A stretch of 64,000 bases of DNA from Karalla daura. Its lineage: Eukaryota; Chordata; Actinopteri; Chaetodontiformes; Leiognathidae. Location: the NCBI GenBank assembly GCA_029224185.1, contig CM055188.1:13627497-13691496 (forward strand). Direction: 5' to 3'. Below are positions 36,705 to 48,362 of the stretch, piece after piece. The first letter of the stretch is position 1. Each line of letters begins with the position of its first letter. The notes under the pieces are model-generated. The model made no database searches, had not been told where the DNA came from, and saw only the letters and a program-made list of their open reading frames with translations. A program made the position numbers and the translations under genes.

Positions 36705-37644
36705 TACACATAATCTCCTATCCATGTTGCTGTAGATGTTCCTGTTGACTTTGCTATGGATATTGTCACTGTGTTTATGCTGCCACTGTCGGTTGTTGTT
36801 GCTCCTCTCTCTTTCTGCTGAGATGTTGTCGTTATCTTTGCAACTGATTTTATCGTTATTGTTTCTGTACCTCTACCCTCACTGTATATGTACGTATATG
36901 TATATGTGAAGGATATCATATATATGAAGGATTATCGTCCTTATATGAAGGATTATCATCCCTACATATTAACAGGTCCTTAATGTTATTTGTAGAAAAC
37001 AATGTCTTCATGCAATCCTAAAATAGTTTTAAGTTTGATCCTGGTGTCTTACAAATACAACTCATGATATTTTTCATTTTTTTCTATTTGAATTTTGACA
37101 GTAACTTTGACTTCTTCTGGATGTCAATGTAGGATGTAAGGTCAAAAGGAATATTGGGGGAAAAAAGAAACAAGAATTTACAGTGCTCTGATGATCTTGA
37201 CTTCCTCCTTCATTGATAAAGAAATGCAGACACACACATTAAGGCATGCTGATGCATTCCAGTACATCCAGACATATGTAAGTAAAATGATTTCTACACA
37301 CAGACTCCAACGCACACAGCACCTCTTGCGTGATCAATAACCATTTGCAAATGTAGTAGGCTCCCAGATTCCCAACCTAATTACAGCACATACTGAGAGA
37401 CAAGTCATTTTTATGTTTGTGTTTGTATGTGACTGTGGAACAGACACACGCACACAAACCACACACACACACACCTCTTTCCACCCAGCTCTCTCACACA
37501 ACAGTGACCAAATACGTTTTGCTATGTTAACTTGCTTTGCTACGTCCACAGATTTAGGGTGTAGGTTACGTACAGGCATACGAATATACAAGCATGGATG
37601 TGATTGTTTTAAATGACTGCTCTTGTATTATCCTTCATCTACTA

Positions 37645-37712
37645 TAAATGGAAATGTTCGGATGACCTGTTAAAATGTGCTATACAAATAAAATGACTTT
37701 ACTTGACTCGTC
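37645..37712 (+). repeat. Non-LTR element 3'-tail-like fragment
   Basis: TGTGCTATACAAATAAAATG followed by ACTTTACTTGAC resembles the widespread fish tail that reads GCTATATAAATAAA plus a short TTGATT-type repeat. No element body was recognised upstream. Confidence 0.4.
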
Positions 37713-40079
37713 TATATCACTGGATCTGAGATAACTAATCAACCAACCAACCAATTTATTGATAAATACCAAACAAGATAATCACTGTTTTGGTTAACTA
37801 TTTTAACATTTAAAAACATGATTCATTCACTTATTTATTTTAATTGAAATTCTCTGATATCAGCTTCTGTAATTTGGGTATTTTCTGTTACCTTCAGTCT
37901 TCTATGAGAGCTAACAGTATTTTTGAGCTGTGGACACAACTAGGCATCCGAGGAGTCCATCTTGGCCTTTTTGAAACACATTAATATTTTCCACAATTTG
38001 CTCAACATTTAAAAGATCAAAGATCTTTCAATGAATCAAAAAACAAAGATCAATCAATGACAGAAATAACAGTTTGTTGCAGCTTTAGTTCCCACTAACT
38101 CTCTCTTTGTCCTCAGGCCACAGACATGGGTCACTAAGGTATTCCATGAATTACAGAGGAGCATGCAAAGTCACGCAATTGATTCATTGTTCCAAGTGAG
38201 GAGGGGTCCTATCACAGATCAAGCCCTCAGGCCTGCTGGAGGAATGTGAAAACACGAAGACGTCTGCTTTGGCACTGCAGGGCACGCATTCATCATCAAC
38301 ACAGAGAGGGACAGTCACTCTCGAAAACATCAGGGACGATCTTTACTTGTGGTCAGCTGCATCACTGAGATTCTTGCCATTCAGCTATGGCAGTGGCCAA
38401 CTGCAACGTATTCCCTGTAGTTTGTCTTTTCACCTTTTATCTTTTATCCTGTTATCTATGCTTTAAGATATTAGCTGTATGCCACAGAATCTCTATTTGG
38501 CATTAGATTATAGTCACATTCTCAATACTTCCTTCCCTGGATCTGCAAGATATGGATGCAAGATATGGATGCAATGGAGAAGCAAAATTTCAGTTGCACA
38601 CATTTGAATAGATCAGCTGATGGAGTTATACTTTGACACAATAAATGTGAATAAAGTTTTACTACATAAAGGGATATTGGGATATTGAGAGATAACTCTA
38701 GTGGCTCCCTGTTTCAAACTAAACAATGCAACTACAGTAGCCACCATGTGTCAATAACCTTCCCTTGCTGAACTTCTTTTTTCCCAAATTCTTCCCACAT
38801 TCTCAAAAAACGAGAATGTGTGAGACTATCAGCAGAGATCATAATACACAAATGATAATGTATGTAGAAATTGTGACTTTGATTTTGGGAAACAAAAATT
38901 CACATTGTCCTTTTAAGGACGAGCCCAAATACACATTTACTGAGGCGAACTTGAAAGAATTTCAGAATGAAAGGTACTGCAAAATTTTACTTCAGGTGCT
39001 ACTACTTAGTTACTTTTACTAAAGGAGGGTGGTATATGCAGAATTTCCCCTTGTACATTTTTTCAGTACTTCCATTGTCCCAGCATAGTTTGCCCAACAT
39101 GCATGAGAACTAAGCATCATATCATGCTGTCTGTGATCTCAACAGTGAACACAACTGCCAAGGAAAAGCTACAAGCTGCTTCTTGCCCTTAATACAAATG
39201 CTGTTTACACATATAGTACTGCATCCGTTCAAGCCAAGTACTCAGGGTAAAACGACCATACAATCAAAATCAGAATCAAAAAGGATTGTAGTGACTAAAA
39301 CCTGTGTATACAGTACACACAAGCCAGGTGTGTGGATGTGTGTTAACTCACCTCCCACACACACTTACAGGGGATTTTCCAGAGTGAGGGCGAGGGTTCA
39401 GTGACCCGTGGTTAACCATGGCAGTAAACAGTGGCTGAACTCCTGCAGAGCCATCATGACCCAACCTGCCATGCAGAGACAAACTGAGGAGCTCAGCCAT
39501 GCAGCAAGCTGAAGTCATAACTATGGGAAGATGGAGAAGGTAACTTCAGCTGCAGTGACAGTGACAAATGTTTCCTCTTAGATTTCAGCAGGAAGTGTGA
39601 GAGACGAGATCATAATGATCTGCTGATTAGGCTGAATGATAACACTGCTCTGGTGAGCGCAGATGTTTCATGATGTGTAGAAATCAGAATGTGATCAAAG
39701 CACCATGCTTTAAGCTTAGCATATCTATATAGTGTGCAAACTCTTGTGTTTGTCATTTTTCCTCTGTTGCACCAATGGTTAACACAAAAGCAAATAAATG
39801 CATTTCTCAAGCCTTACTCATGGTTTCTCCAGTCTTCTAAAAAATGGTGACATCATTTCCTACCCATCAGGCCACAAAGGGTTGAGATATGTGATTGATT
39901 AATTTTCACTTTAATTCAGTCTCTTTGAGCAAAAACAACATTAATGTGAGAGGAAAAATAAAGGTGATATCAATTTTAATGTGCATATTTATAATAATAA
40001 TAATAATACAAAAAAACCTTCACTATTCATCTCCTCTAAAAAACAGCACTTGATGATCTATCTCCCTCTCTTTCACACA

Positions 40080-40083
<4 letters not shown>

Positions 40084-40121
<38 letters not shown>
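40084..40121 (+). repeat. (CA)n microsatellite
   Basis: About 19 CA units. Confidence 0.93.
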
Positions 40122-40124
<3 letters not shown>

Positions 40125-41424
40125 ACACTTGCCCTACCCACATCCTCCCTGAAGGCTGGGTTGGGTGTATAAACTCTGCTGGGCCCTGCCCGGGTGTGTG
40201 TCTGTGTGCGTACACGTTCCATGTAATGATCACCGGTGATCACCTGAAAGCCCCCGCCTCATAAGGAATGACTACTACAGCGCCACAGGCCACAGATATA
40301 TACTGCCAGGAGTTTCTGACCTGTGGTTGCTAATGATGTTTTTAACTTGTTTTTGATAAGAGTACGCCATATCTTGCCACCTTCATTTGTGAAGCCACCA
40401 CCTTAGCCACACCCATTTTCGCTCGTATCCATAAGCTGCGTTTTATTCATGTCCCTCAAAAGGTTTAAGTCTTGTCCCAGTATTTCCAAATGACCACTTC
40501 TTTTTTACATTACCGTCTTGACCCAAGGTATGCATCATCAAATATTCTTCAACTTCAAATGCTGCAAAATTCCTACTCAGACATTTATTCTGAATGGCAT
40601 TTTCCTCCACCTTATTAAACTGTGGACTTAGGTTTCTTTGATTGCTTTTCATCTGGACTGTTTCTGCTGTTTTTTGGTTTCTGGGTTGTCTGCATCATGT
40701 CTGGCACCTGTCTGTTTCTAACAGTTTTGAAACGAATCTAAGGCACAAAACTTTGTTTCGGTCGGTGTATATATGTACTGTAATATGTCTATATATGTAG
40801 TAATAATCTGACTTTTAGCCAAATTTCTTAGAAATTTGAAAAAAAAGAAAAAAAAGTAAAAATAGATATAGATGGAATAATTAGAACATGCTTTTATGGT
40901 GTGGTTAATGTACACTTCTCTTCCTTTTCATGATAAGCTGTGTTGGAGGCAGCGATCTGGAGGTCACTTACAGCCAATCCTCTTACAGACACACACACAC
41001 ACATGCACGCACACCCACACACATGTATCTCAATCCCTGTTTAGCAGCTTGACTGGTTAAGCCTGGGCCACTTTGCTTGAGCGTTCCCAGGCATCTAGTG
41101 GTGCTACCGCTGCTGCAGTGGCCCCAGCTTTTTCTGAGTGTGGTGGCAAGTTTATCCATCAGTTGAGTTTATCTTCAGCTCCATCTCACTTCTCACTTCT
41201 CTGGATAGCATGTGCACTTAGTGTGTGAGGAGCCAAATGAATTATTGGAGTGCAAAAATAAGAACATCTTTGTCTTTCCAATTCCACATTCACACTTCAA
41301 ATGCTGCTCGTTAGCACAGCCTAGCTGGAAATCATCCACCACTTTTTCTCTTTTTTTGGACAGGTCTTTAGACCATCAGACTCTTATATTAACAACAAAC
41401 AGGCAGTTTAGAGTTTCCAATTGA

Positions 41425-41495
41425 CATACATATTTTTGGATTGTGGGAGGACACTGGAGTGCCAAGAGAAAACCCAGTAGGCATGGGGAAAGCCT
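41425..41495 (-). repeat. Fragment of the tRNA-like fish repeat body
   Basis: On the plus strand TTTTTGGATTGTGGGAGGA, then ACTGGAGTGCC, AGAGAAAACCCA and a GGGGAAAGCC word give, in complement, the body of the same repeat as at 22.5 kb and 57.0 kb (TCCTCCCACA then CCAAAAA). The tRNA-like head is missing. Confidence 0.55.
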
Positions 41496-42711
41496 AGTAA
41501 AACAACGATGAAGATGACAATAACAATGTGTTATTATTATTGCTATTATTGTTGTTGTTGGTGTAATAATAATAATAACATTAATAATACATCTTGTTAT
41601 TATTAGTAGCATTAAGACTATAATCTCTTTCAATACCATGAGAGCCTGTTTTCTCTGCTTTTCTCTTGAACTCCCATACAGTACTTCTCTCAAAAATGTG
41701 CCTCTTTATGTTGAGTGGAGCCTCTAAATTGAGAGTAGAATGAAAGTATTAGATCTTCTACTACTGCACTCTGTCTGAAGAATGAAAAGACTTTATTAGC
41801 ATTATAGTATTTATTGTTACATTAAAATGACTAGTGTAATGTAAGTGTAATTTTTTTCCTGTGGTGTGAGTGCTGTGTGTAGTGCGTAATGGTGTGTGTC
41901 TACAGAGCAAATAACTAGCAGCCTATATAAAGTATATGTCCTCCTTTCCCATGCTCCTAATGTAAAAAGGGACAGATCTCCATGATCCAGTCAAAAAATA
42001 AAAGAATGAATGATAAACATTATATCATCTTTGGATCATAATTGAAGCTGAGCTCTGTCTGTTTTTGTTGCAGAGGATAACACACTTTATAACAGCACAC
42101 TAACATAACACAACATAACAGTACACTCACACTCACAGCAATGTTGAGATATTATTGACAAGATAAGTGTTCAGTTTAGTTAATCCCAGGATCCTGAGAT
42201 GAGTCAGACCTGTGGTTTTTACCTGTTCTGGCCTGCACAAGGTTTGATCCTGCAGCATGACAATTGCCTTTCAGGGGTTCGCTATTCACTGATGTCAGTG
42301 ACACTGATGTCCGGGGGCAACTTTGAGACTTTTGAGACTCTCTGACCTATAGCCCATCTCTGGCTTTTTTTAAACAAAATACAAGAGCTATTATATTGTT
42401 TAATACTGTCTCTTGTGAGGGGAAGATAAGTATTATCAAACCTTAATTAAATATTGAGAAAATCAAGAGAGATTTAAAGAGAATCTTACATATCACAGTT
42501 TCATAGTTCACATAAAATGTAAAAAAAGCTAAAAATTGTATTTTTTTTTTACATATTGCATACTGTCATTACACCGTGGCGTTACACATGTTTTCACGAG
42601 GTTTTACCTCCTAATTAGTTCAAGTGAAAGAAAACGTGAAAAAACAAATTAAACTGAGTAAGAGTTTGCAGAGTGCTCCTCTGCAACAGACCACCAGAGA
42701 GAGGGAAAGAG

Positions 42712-42718
<7 letters not shown>

Positions 42719-42744
<26 letters not shown>
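42719..42744 (+). repeat. (GA)n microsatellite
   Basis: About 13 GA units within a longer purine-rich stretch from 42695. Confidence 0.9.
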
Positions 42745-43339
42745 CTACAGCAGACTTTGTTAATCTGGATAACTACAATCCCTGTTAAGTCCTCTTGTTT
42801 ACAGCAGAGCAGAGTCACAGTTCCCACAGGCGGCAGTGCTGGCGAGGCTACGCTCAGAATGTAATCTGGCACAGACGAGTGTTTATCTCCTCAAACTGCA
42901 CTCAGAAATGTGATCTGTGGGATTACGCCGCGCTAACGTGCTAATGAAATCAGTTTCTTTCTTTCGACAGGCACTTTCTCCCAAGTTCCCAGGTCTGATC
43001 ATCTGGCTGAAAACAAAGAGAAAGCACCCAGTATCTAATGTTCACTTAATTGGAGGTAATAACCATTGGAAATTACCTCATTCCCTTTGCCGTCAGAGGC
43101 AAAGCACTGTCCCTCAAGCTCACAAAGTCTGTGTCACTGAGCTCAACAAACTGTGCTCTGGAAGCCGAGAAGCTGTTGATTTTTCAACTTCTTATGCAGA
43201 ATGAAAGTCACACTCAGTGCTGACTTTTTGTTAAAGCAGTCAGGTTCTGGTGAAATTTATGTATTGTGCTGACAGTATATTTTGAAATTAATCTATTCAG
43301 TGTTCAGGGTGACAAGGCACACGTGACATTTAATCAATT

Positions 43340-43560
43340 AAAGGTCTGATTGCCAGTGAAGGAGACGGGCGACTGGAGAGAGGTGCCGTGCATGTGAGAA
43401 GGCTGAAAGAGGAGCCACTCCACAGAGACAAGTCTGCGGTCACACCTATAGTATGAAGAAGCAACAGATGTGTGCTGGCTCCAACCCTCAGGCTCTGCAT
43501 TCCACAGCGTGGGGCCAGCAGCGGTGAAAGCCCCATCATCTAAGAGAAGCCTGCAGCAGG
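43340..43560 (+). repeat. Probable dispersed-repeat fragment
   Basis: The word ATTCCACAGCGTGGGGCC followed by GCAGCGGTGAAAGCCCC resembles a recurrent fish element reading TTCCACAG-x-x-TGGGGGCC. The rest of the block is not matched with confidence. Confidence 0.3.
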
Positions 43561-43592
43561 AGTGTGGAGCAGATGGGCAGAAGGGGTGAGGG

Positions 43593-43640
43593 GTGTGTGT
43601 GTGTGTGTGTGTGTGTGGGTGTGTGTGTGTGTGTGTGTGT
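43593..43640 (+). repeat. (TG)n microsatellite
   Basis: About 23 TG units with one GG interruption. Confidence 0.92.
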
Positions 43641-43819
43641 GGAACCGTGACAGTAGAAACTGGAAGATACTTTTACCTCAAGCTAAGGCAAAGGCCACAA
43701 ATGCACACCACAGTGTTCACACAGGCAAAGGCATCATTTAGGTGTGGTGTTAAGCATTAACAGTGCATTTGAATGTGTCTCACTATTCGATGCTTTAAAC
43801 ACAATGGAATGAACTGACC

Positions 43820-44422
43820 CAGTCTTCAGCAGCTTATCTGGATAGGGGCAGCAGAGCGAGCAGAGTCTTCTCCAGAGCTACTCCCACCAACTCTTCCGCA
43901 GGGATCCCAAAGCGTCCCCAGGCCAGGTGAGAGATATGATCTTTCCAATGAGTCCTGGGTCTGCCTCTAGGTCTCCTCCCAGAAGGACATGCCGGGAACA
44001 CATCCCTAGGAGGGTGTCCAGGAGGCATCCTGATGCAGAGGAGCAGTGGCTCTACTTTGAGCGTCTCCCTGATGTCTGAGGTCCCCATTCTATTTCTGGT
44101 TGAACCCAGCCATGCTGTGAAATAAATACATTTTTGCTGTTTGTGAGGCCTGGAACATAGGGAAACCTTTAAATGGAGGACTTTGCCTTACAGCACATTT
44201 CTCTTTTTACCACCGTGGAATGGTAGAGCAACTGCATCACTGTGGATGCCTCCCTGACCCGCCTGTTTATTTCCTGTTCCATTTTTTCCTCAGTACGTCT
44301 CAAATATACAACACCTCCGCTAGACTCTGGTAGACTCCTCTCCTACTTGGAATGGGCACTCCTCCCTTTTTGGCCCGAGGACCATGGCCTCAGATTTAGA
44401 GGTGCTGATTTTCATCTAAAGA
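43820..44422 (-). pseudogene. RTE/Rex-like LINE reverse transcriptase, decayed 3' end
   Basis: Read right to left, the frame holds MKISTSKSEAMVLG (about 44420-44375), then MEQEINRRV and a STVMQLLYHSTVVKRE segment (about 44285-44220), and finally VEPLLL, MPPGHPPRDVFPACPSGRRP, RGRPRTHWKDHISHLAW and an LLPL ending (about 44060-43835). These are the successive C-terminal motifs of a very common fish non-LTR retrotransposon. Stops and frameshifts lie between them, and the segment holding the tyrosine-rich YRS-x-x-x-P-x-L-x-YGHE motif is deleted or scrambled. The 3' end is near 43820, after GGATAAG-like sequence. No GATG tail remains. The clade label is from memory; RTE/Rex3 is my best guess. Confidence 0.75.
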
Positions 44423-46199
44423 AATCATCAAAGCAAACAATTAGATAACAGTTGCATTTGCTTTGAATTTTTTCCATTTCCATTTGATACTTTGCTGTGA
44501 ACAAAAGTTTTTAACATGGCTGCCAGTGTGAGGTTACAGGGCTTGTTTGATGACTCTTTTGCTGCTACATTTCGTAGTCAAACCTCGACTTTATCAGTTA
44601 GATCATACGATTACAAACTGCATGACACGACCACTTTCTTATCTGACTGAGTCAAAAGGCTGAAATGGAAATAGTGTTACTTATCATTATACATGTAAAT
44701 AAAATGAATTGGATTTAATGTGTTATTTGACCCCAGTGGAATCTCTCTGAATTGTACAGAATTTAATTCTGCATTTGGTCATTACAATTCAGTTTTTTTT
44801 CCTCAGTAGAGTGAGCAAAGCTATTGTTTCCAGGTTATCCAGAAGTTGACTTGGTATTGTAAGAAGACTTACAGTAACAGACACTAAAATGTATTAATTT
44901 GAGGCATCTTACTTTGGCCTAGTTTAAGTGAGATGATCACATTCAGATTCAGGGATGTGAATGTCTCTGTGTGTTCACAGAAACCTAGCTGAGAGGCCTA
45001 TCATCCACTTGTGGTGCCAAGTGTGGAAAAATGAATTATGATACAGAAGATTAAAACCTCTGGTCTAATGAATCTACTTTACCTGCAATTCTCTTTGCGG
45101 GATTCATTTAGCATTAGTATTTAGCAGCAATCAATCGCGTCTTGTTTTTTTTTTTAATTCTTTTTGTTGTTTCCAGTTCTAGGTTTTAATTACACAACTA
45201 TGAAGGAACTTTCAGGTAGCTCGAGTGCGTGCTCTGCAGTGATTACTGGTGCCAGGGTTCAGAACAGAGCGCAGCCTAATCAGCGCTGAACGCCCGCCTG
45301 GTTGTTTCTGCTGCACATGAGCTCGAGCCTCTGCAATCACCTGCACACTCATTAGGCAGCATTGTGCCACAGCTGAGTTCAGGAGGTGCTCTGATAATTG
45401 ACGACGGTTCAATCGAGATTAAAAACTGAACGCAGAATGGGACCTGATTATCTTGTCCTCCTCCCTAGTTTGCAATCTGCAGCATCGTCAGCTCTCCACC
45501 CATGTCACAACCTTTGTGTGTCACCTTCACAAATAATGAACTCATTTAGCATGGATGTAGATTCAAACTGTGCGTGTGTGTGTGTGTATGCATGATGTGT
45601 GTCACTGAGACATCAATCTGTCACAGAGAGGATTCAACCACACACTGTGTTTGCGTGTGCATGTGTGTGTGTGTGTGTGTGTGCATGTAGTGTGGTAATG
45701 TCACAGTGATGGCAGCCATTTTATGCCCTTGTCTCCTCTGACCCGTGAAGAGACAGGAAGGCATCATGGGAACAGTGACTTTCTGCTGCAGTCTGGAAAC
45801 ACAACAACACAGAATGAAGGGGAGGTGTGCATCCCCTACCCATGTTCAAGCTCTTTGTTTGGATCTTTTATTCAGGACTTATAAAGATTTTTATTTATTT
45901 ATTTATTTTTACATTTGGATTCCACTCATCAATTTCAATGTGTACCAAAACGTTTTCGTATAACTGGTCTAATGGTGAATTGACTGATATAATAATAATA
46001 TAATGTGTTATAATGTATAGTAACCAAGCAGGGTGCTCAGTAAGATATAAATTGTAGAAAAATTTGCAAGTGTCGGAAGCTAAGTTTACTTGGACAACAA
46101 TATGCTTAAACTTGAACTTATTCTTTATGCAAGTTGCCCACAAAATATTCCATTAATACTTCCTCTGTCCTTAAATGTCTTCACAGTACTAGAAATGGT

Positions 46200-46335
46200 G
46201 AGGAAAACATCACACCTTGCTTTGCATTTGTGGTGGGATGCTGCAGATTCTCTCCAACACAACACAAGGCGATCCATTGGGATTCAAACCTTTGACCCTG
46301 CGAGTGTTACTGCCTGGCTCTTACCACGGAGCTGC
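46200..46335 (-). repeat. tRNA-like SINE-type repeat
   Basis: The minus strand reads CTCCGTGGTAAGAGCC, AGGCAGTAACACTCG, then GGTTTGAATCCC. This is the order of a D-arm, anticodon arm and T-arm with a B-box-like word. It lacks a proper acceptor stem, so it is not a functional tRNA gene. Confidence 0.45.
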
Positions 46336-46618
46336 GAGAAAAAGCCAAAGCGATTTAATGGAGGCTCATGCGTCTAAGAAAACAGTTCTCAGAGCCTCCC
46401 ACACACACGGCAGCAGCAGCGTCATGCACAGAATATGAAAGAAGCAGCTAAATGAGATGTGTTTTTGAATATAAAGGTCAGATTGTTTGCATAGCTGTTG
46501 TTGCTCAGTGGCAGCCTTGCTGTCGACGAGCTATCACTGCAAAGCTAATAAAGTCTCCGGCAGAATCATCCGTCCCCAGTTATCAGTGCGAGAAGGCCAA
46601 ATAAAGCTATCTGCCTGG

Positions 46619-46632
46619 GTGTGTGTATGTGT

Positions 46633-46687
<55 letters not shown>
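46619..46687 (+). repeat. (TG)n microsatellite, about 34 units
   Basis: A TG run with two TA interruptions at its 5' end. Confidence 0.95.
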
Positions 46688-46688
<1 letters not shown>

Positions 46689-48289
46689 TCCATATAAGCA
46701 CCTCTGTGAGAGTCCGAGTCACTCCTCATCCAGTGTTTGTGTGTGTTTCTGAGCATACGAGCAGCAGCAGCCTTAAAGATGGATAACATCTCAGTGGAAA
46801 CAGCTTTTAGCTGACAGGAGGAAGAAGCCAGGAGATAACACGTAAGCAGCAGCGTGGCACATGGTTAACAGCTCGCACAGCTCACACACACACACACTCA
46901 CACGTAAAGCAAACACCTTAAGACAAAGTACACACTGTAGTAGAAACACTTTAATGGTGGTGGAAGTCTTTGGACACCTTTAAGTAAACAAATCTGCATC
47001 TGTATAGTGTATGCTGGTTTAGTGGTAGTGGTCCAGTATAGCGGTCCAATGTAATATTGCATCGCAAATACTGTATAATTGGCATTCAGACATGTATATA
47101 AATAATTTAAGGGGGGATTTTAATATGGTAGATTAGAAGCTGAAACAAAGTTGAAAAGAAGATTAGAAAACTTTTAGAATACACACATGCAAATGTAGAA
47201 AACATGCTTCACAGACAGAGCTACTGGAACAGCAGAAAGAGCAATCCAACAAACAACTTCTCACAACCTCAAACAGCTCTTTCATAGTTTTATGGGAGTG
47301 ATATGTCCAAGCTGGTGTAATCTGTCAGCCATGTTTTTATCTTGCATCCTTTGTCTGTCAGCATTTTCAGTGCTAAATGTGTTGGTTGAATGCTGTCTGA
47401 ACTGAATGAACTGAGACCGTGCACCAAGGACTCAAACAAACAGTTCCTTGCTGATTTACACGTTTAACAGTCAGATATGGAGCCAGTGCCTGTTCAGACT
47501 GCTGGGAACACCTTCCAGCAGTATTCATCAGACCCTTATCGACAGCACAGAGACACAGAAGCATTAGGACGATAGAGGCCAGCAGAGGTAATGTGGCTCA
47601 TGGCCAGCTCATATACTGGTAACCATTACAGCAGCCTGTGTCCAGTTTCCATTAGTGAGGCTGAAGCTTAAGTGGTTTGTTTCTCCGGTGAAGAAAATAA
47701 CTTGCTTCTTTGTAGTTTTTATGCTCATTCGAGCAATGTTTTGCCATATGCTCCATATGCTGATTATTATAACAGTAATGTCAAAACCTCAACATCAAAC
47801 TGGCAGTGAAGTATATCAGTCAAATATCAGTGTAAAATATCAAATATATAAAAAAAATCAATTTAAAACTGTTAACAACGGTTTTGCACAAGGAAAATAA
47901 AATCATATCATTGTTGTCATTGTTGTCATGTCGAGCAGTTGGCAAAAGCCCAATGTGTTGCAAAATGCTTGATAAATCCTCATTCCAAATGTAGTGCCAT
48001 TAGAGTACATTGTATTCCAACCTAAAATAGAGCATATTTGTTCTTGTTAATGTAGCCCAGTCAGTTTGAGCAAGAAAGTGACTTGAACTCAGAGATGTTG
48101 CAGCTTTACCTCGAACAAATACATACTATACATTGTGTATGTGTGTGCATTTGTGTGTGTGCGTGTGTGTCAGTGTCAGGTGCAGATACCACAGGCCTAG
48201 AGTGGGGAATTCTACTGTCACCTGGAGAGTGCAGTAGCAGCTGCTCTAAATTAGAGCCAAATCAGGTCCTCTAATTGATATTCCCAGGA

Positions 48290-48362
48290 TCCCCAGCGCT
48301 CCCTAATTGGTGTTCCTGTGCCCTGATTGGCTACCTGATTATAATTGATTAGTTGGCCAATC
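48290..48362. promoter_or_regulatory. Candidate regulatory cluster: three CCAAT boxes and a P2 homeodomain site
   Basis: Two inverted CCAAT boxes (48306-48310, 48326-48330), one direct (48357-48361) and a palindromic homeodomain P2-type site TAATTGATTA (48342-48351) lie within about 60 bases. Triple CCAAT boxes spaced 20-30 bases apart are typical of NF-Y-dependent promoters or enhancers. No transcript is recognised nearby. Confidence 0.3.

Larger units (their letters stand above)
32865..43330. other. Non-coding flank, 32.9-43.3 kb
   Basis: No host exon is supported. The stretch includes two long poly-C tracts, a CA tract at 40.1 kb, small AAT and GA microsatellites, two short dispersed-repeat tails and a 13-bp direct duplication at 38548-38573. 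The segment 33120-33350 after the Harbinger relic reads like decayed coding sequence but I cannot name it. The segment 35800-36300 has the look of an old dispersed element (GTTTATTTC near 35816, A/C-rich body) without a firm match. Confidence 0.5.

Noticed and set aside
42917..43204. Possible exon after a CAG at about 42970
   Set aside because: The acceptor is plausible, but the 95-codon frame matches no family and no matching donor or partner exon was found.
46250..46330. Functional tRNA gene on the minus strand
   Set aside because: Arms are only approximate and no acceptor stem pairs; a SINE-type relic explains it better.
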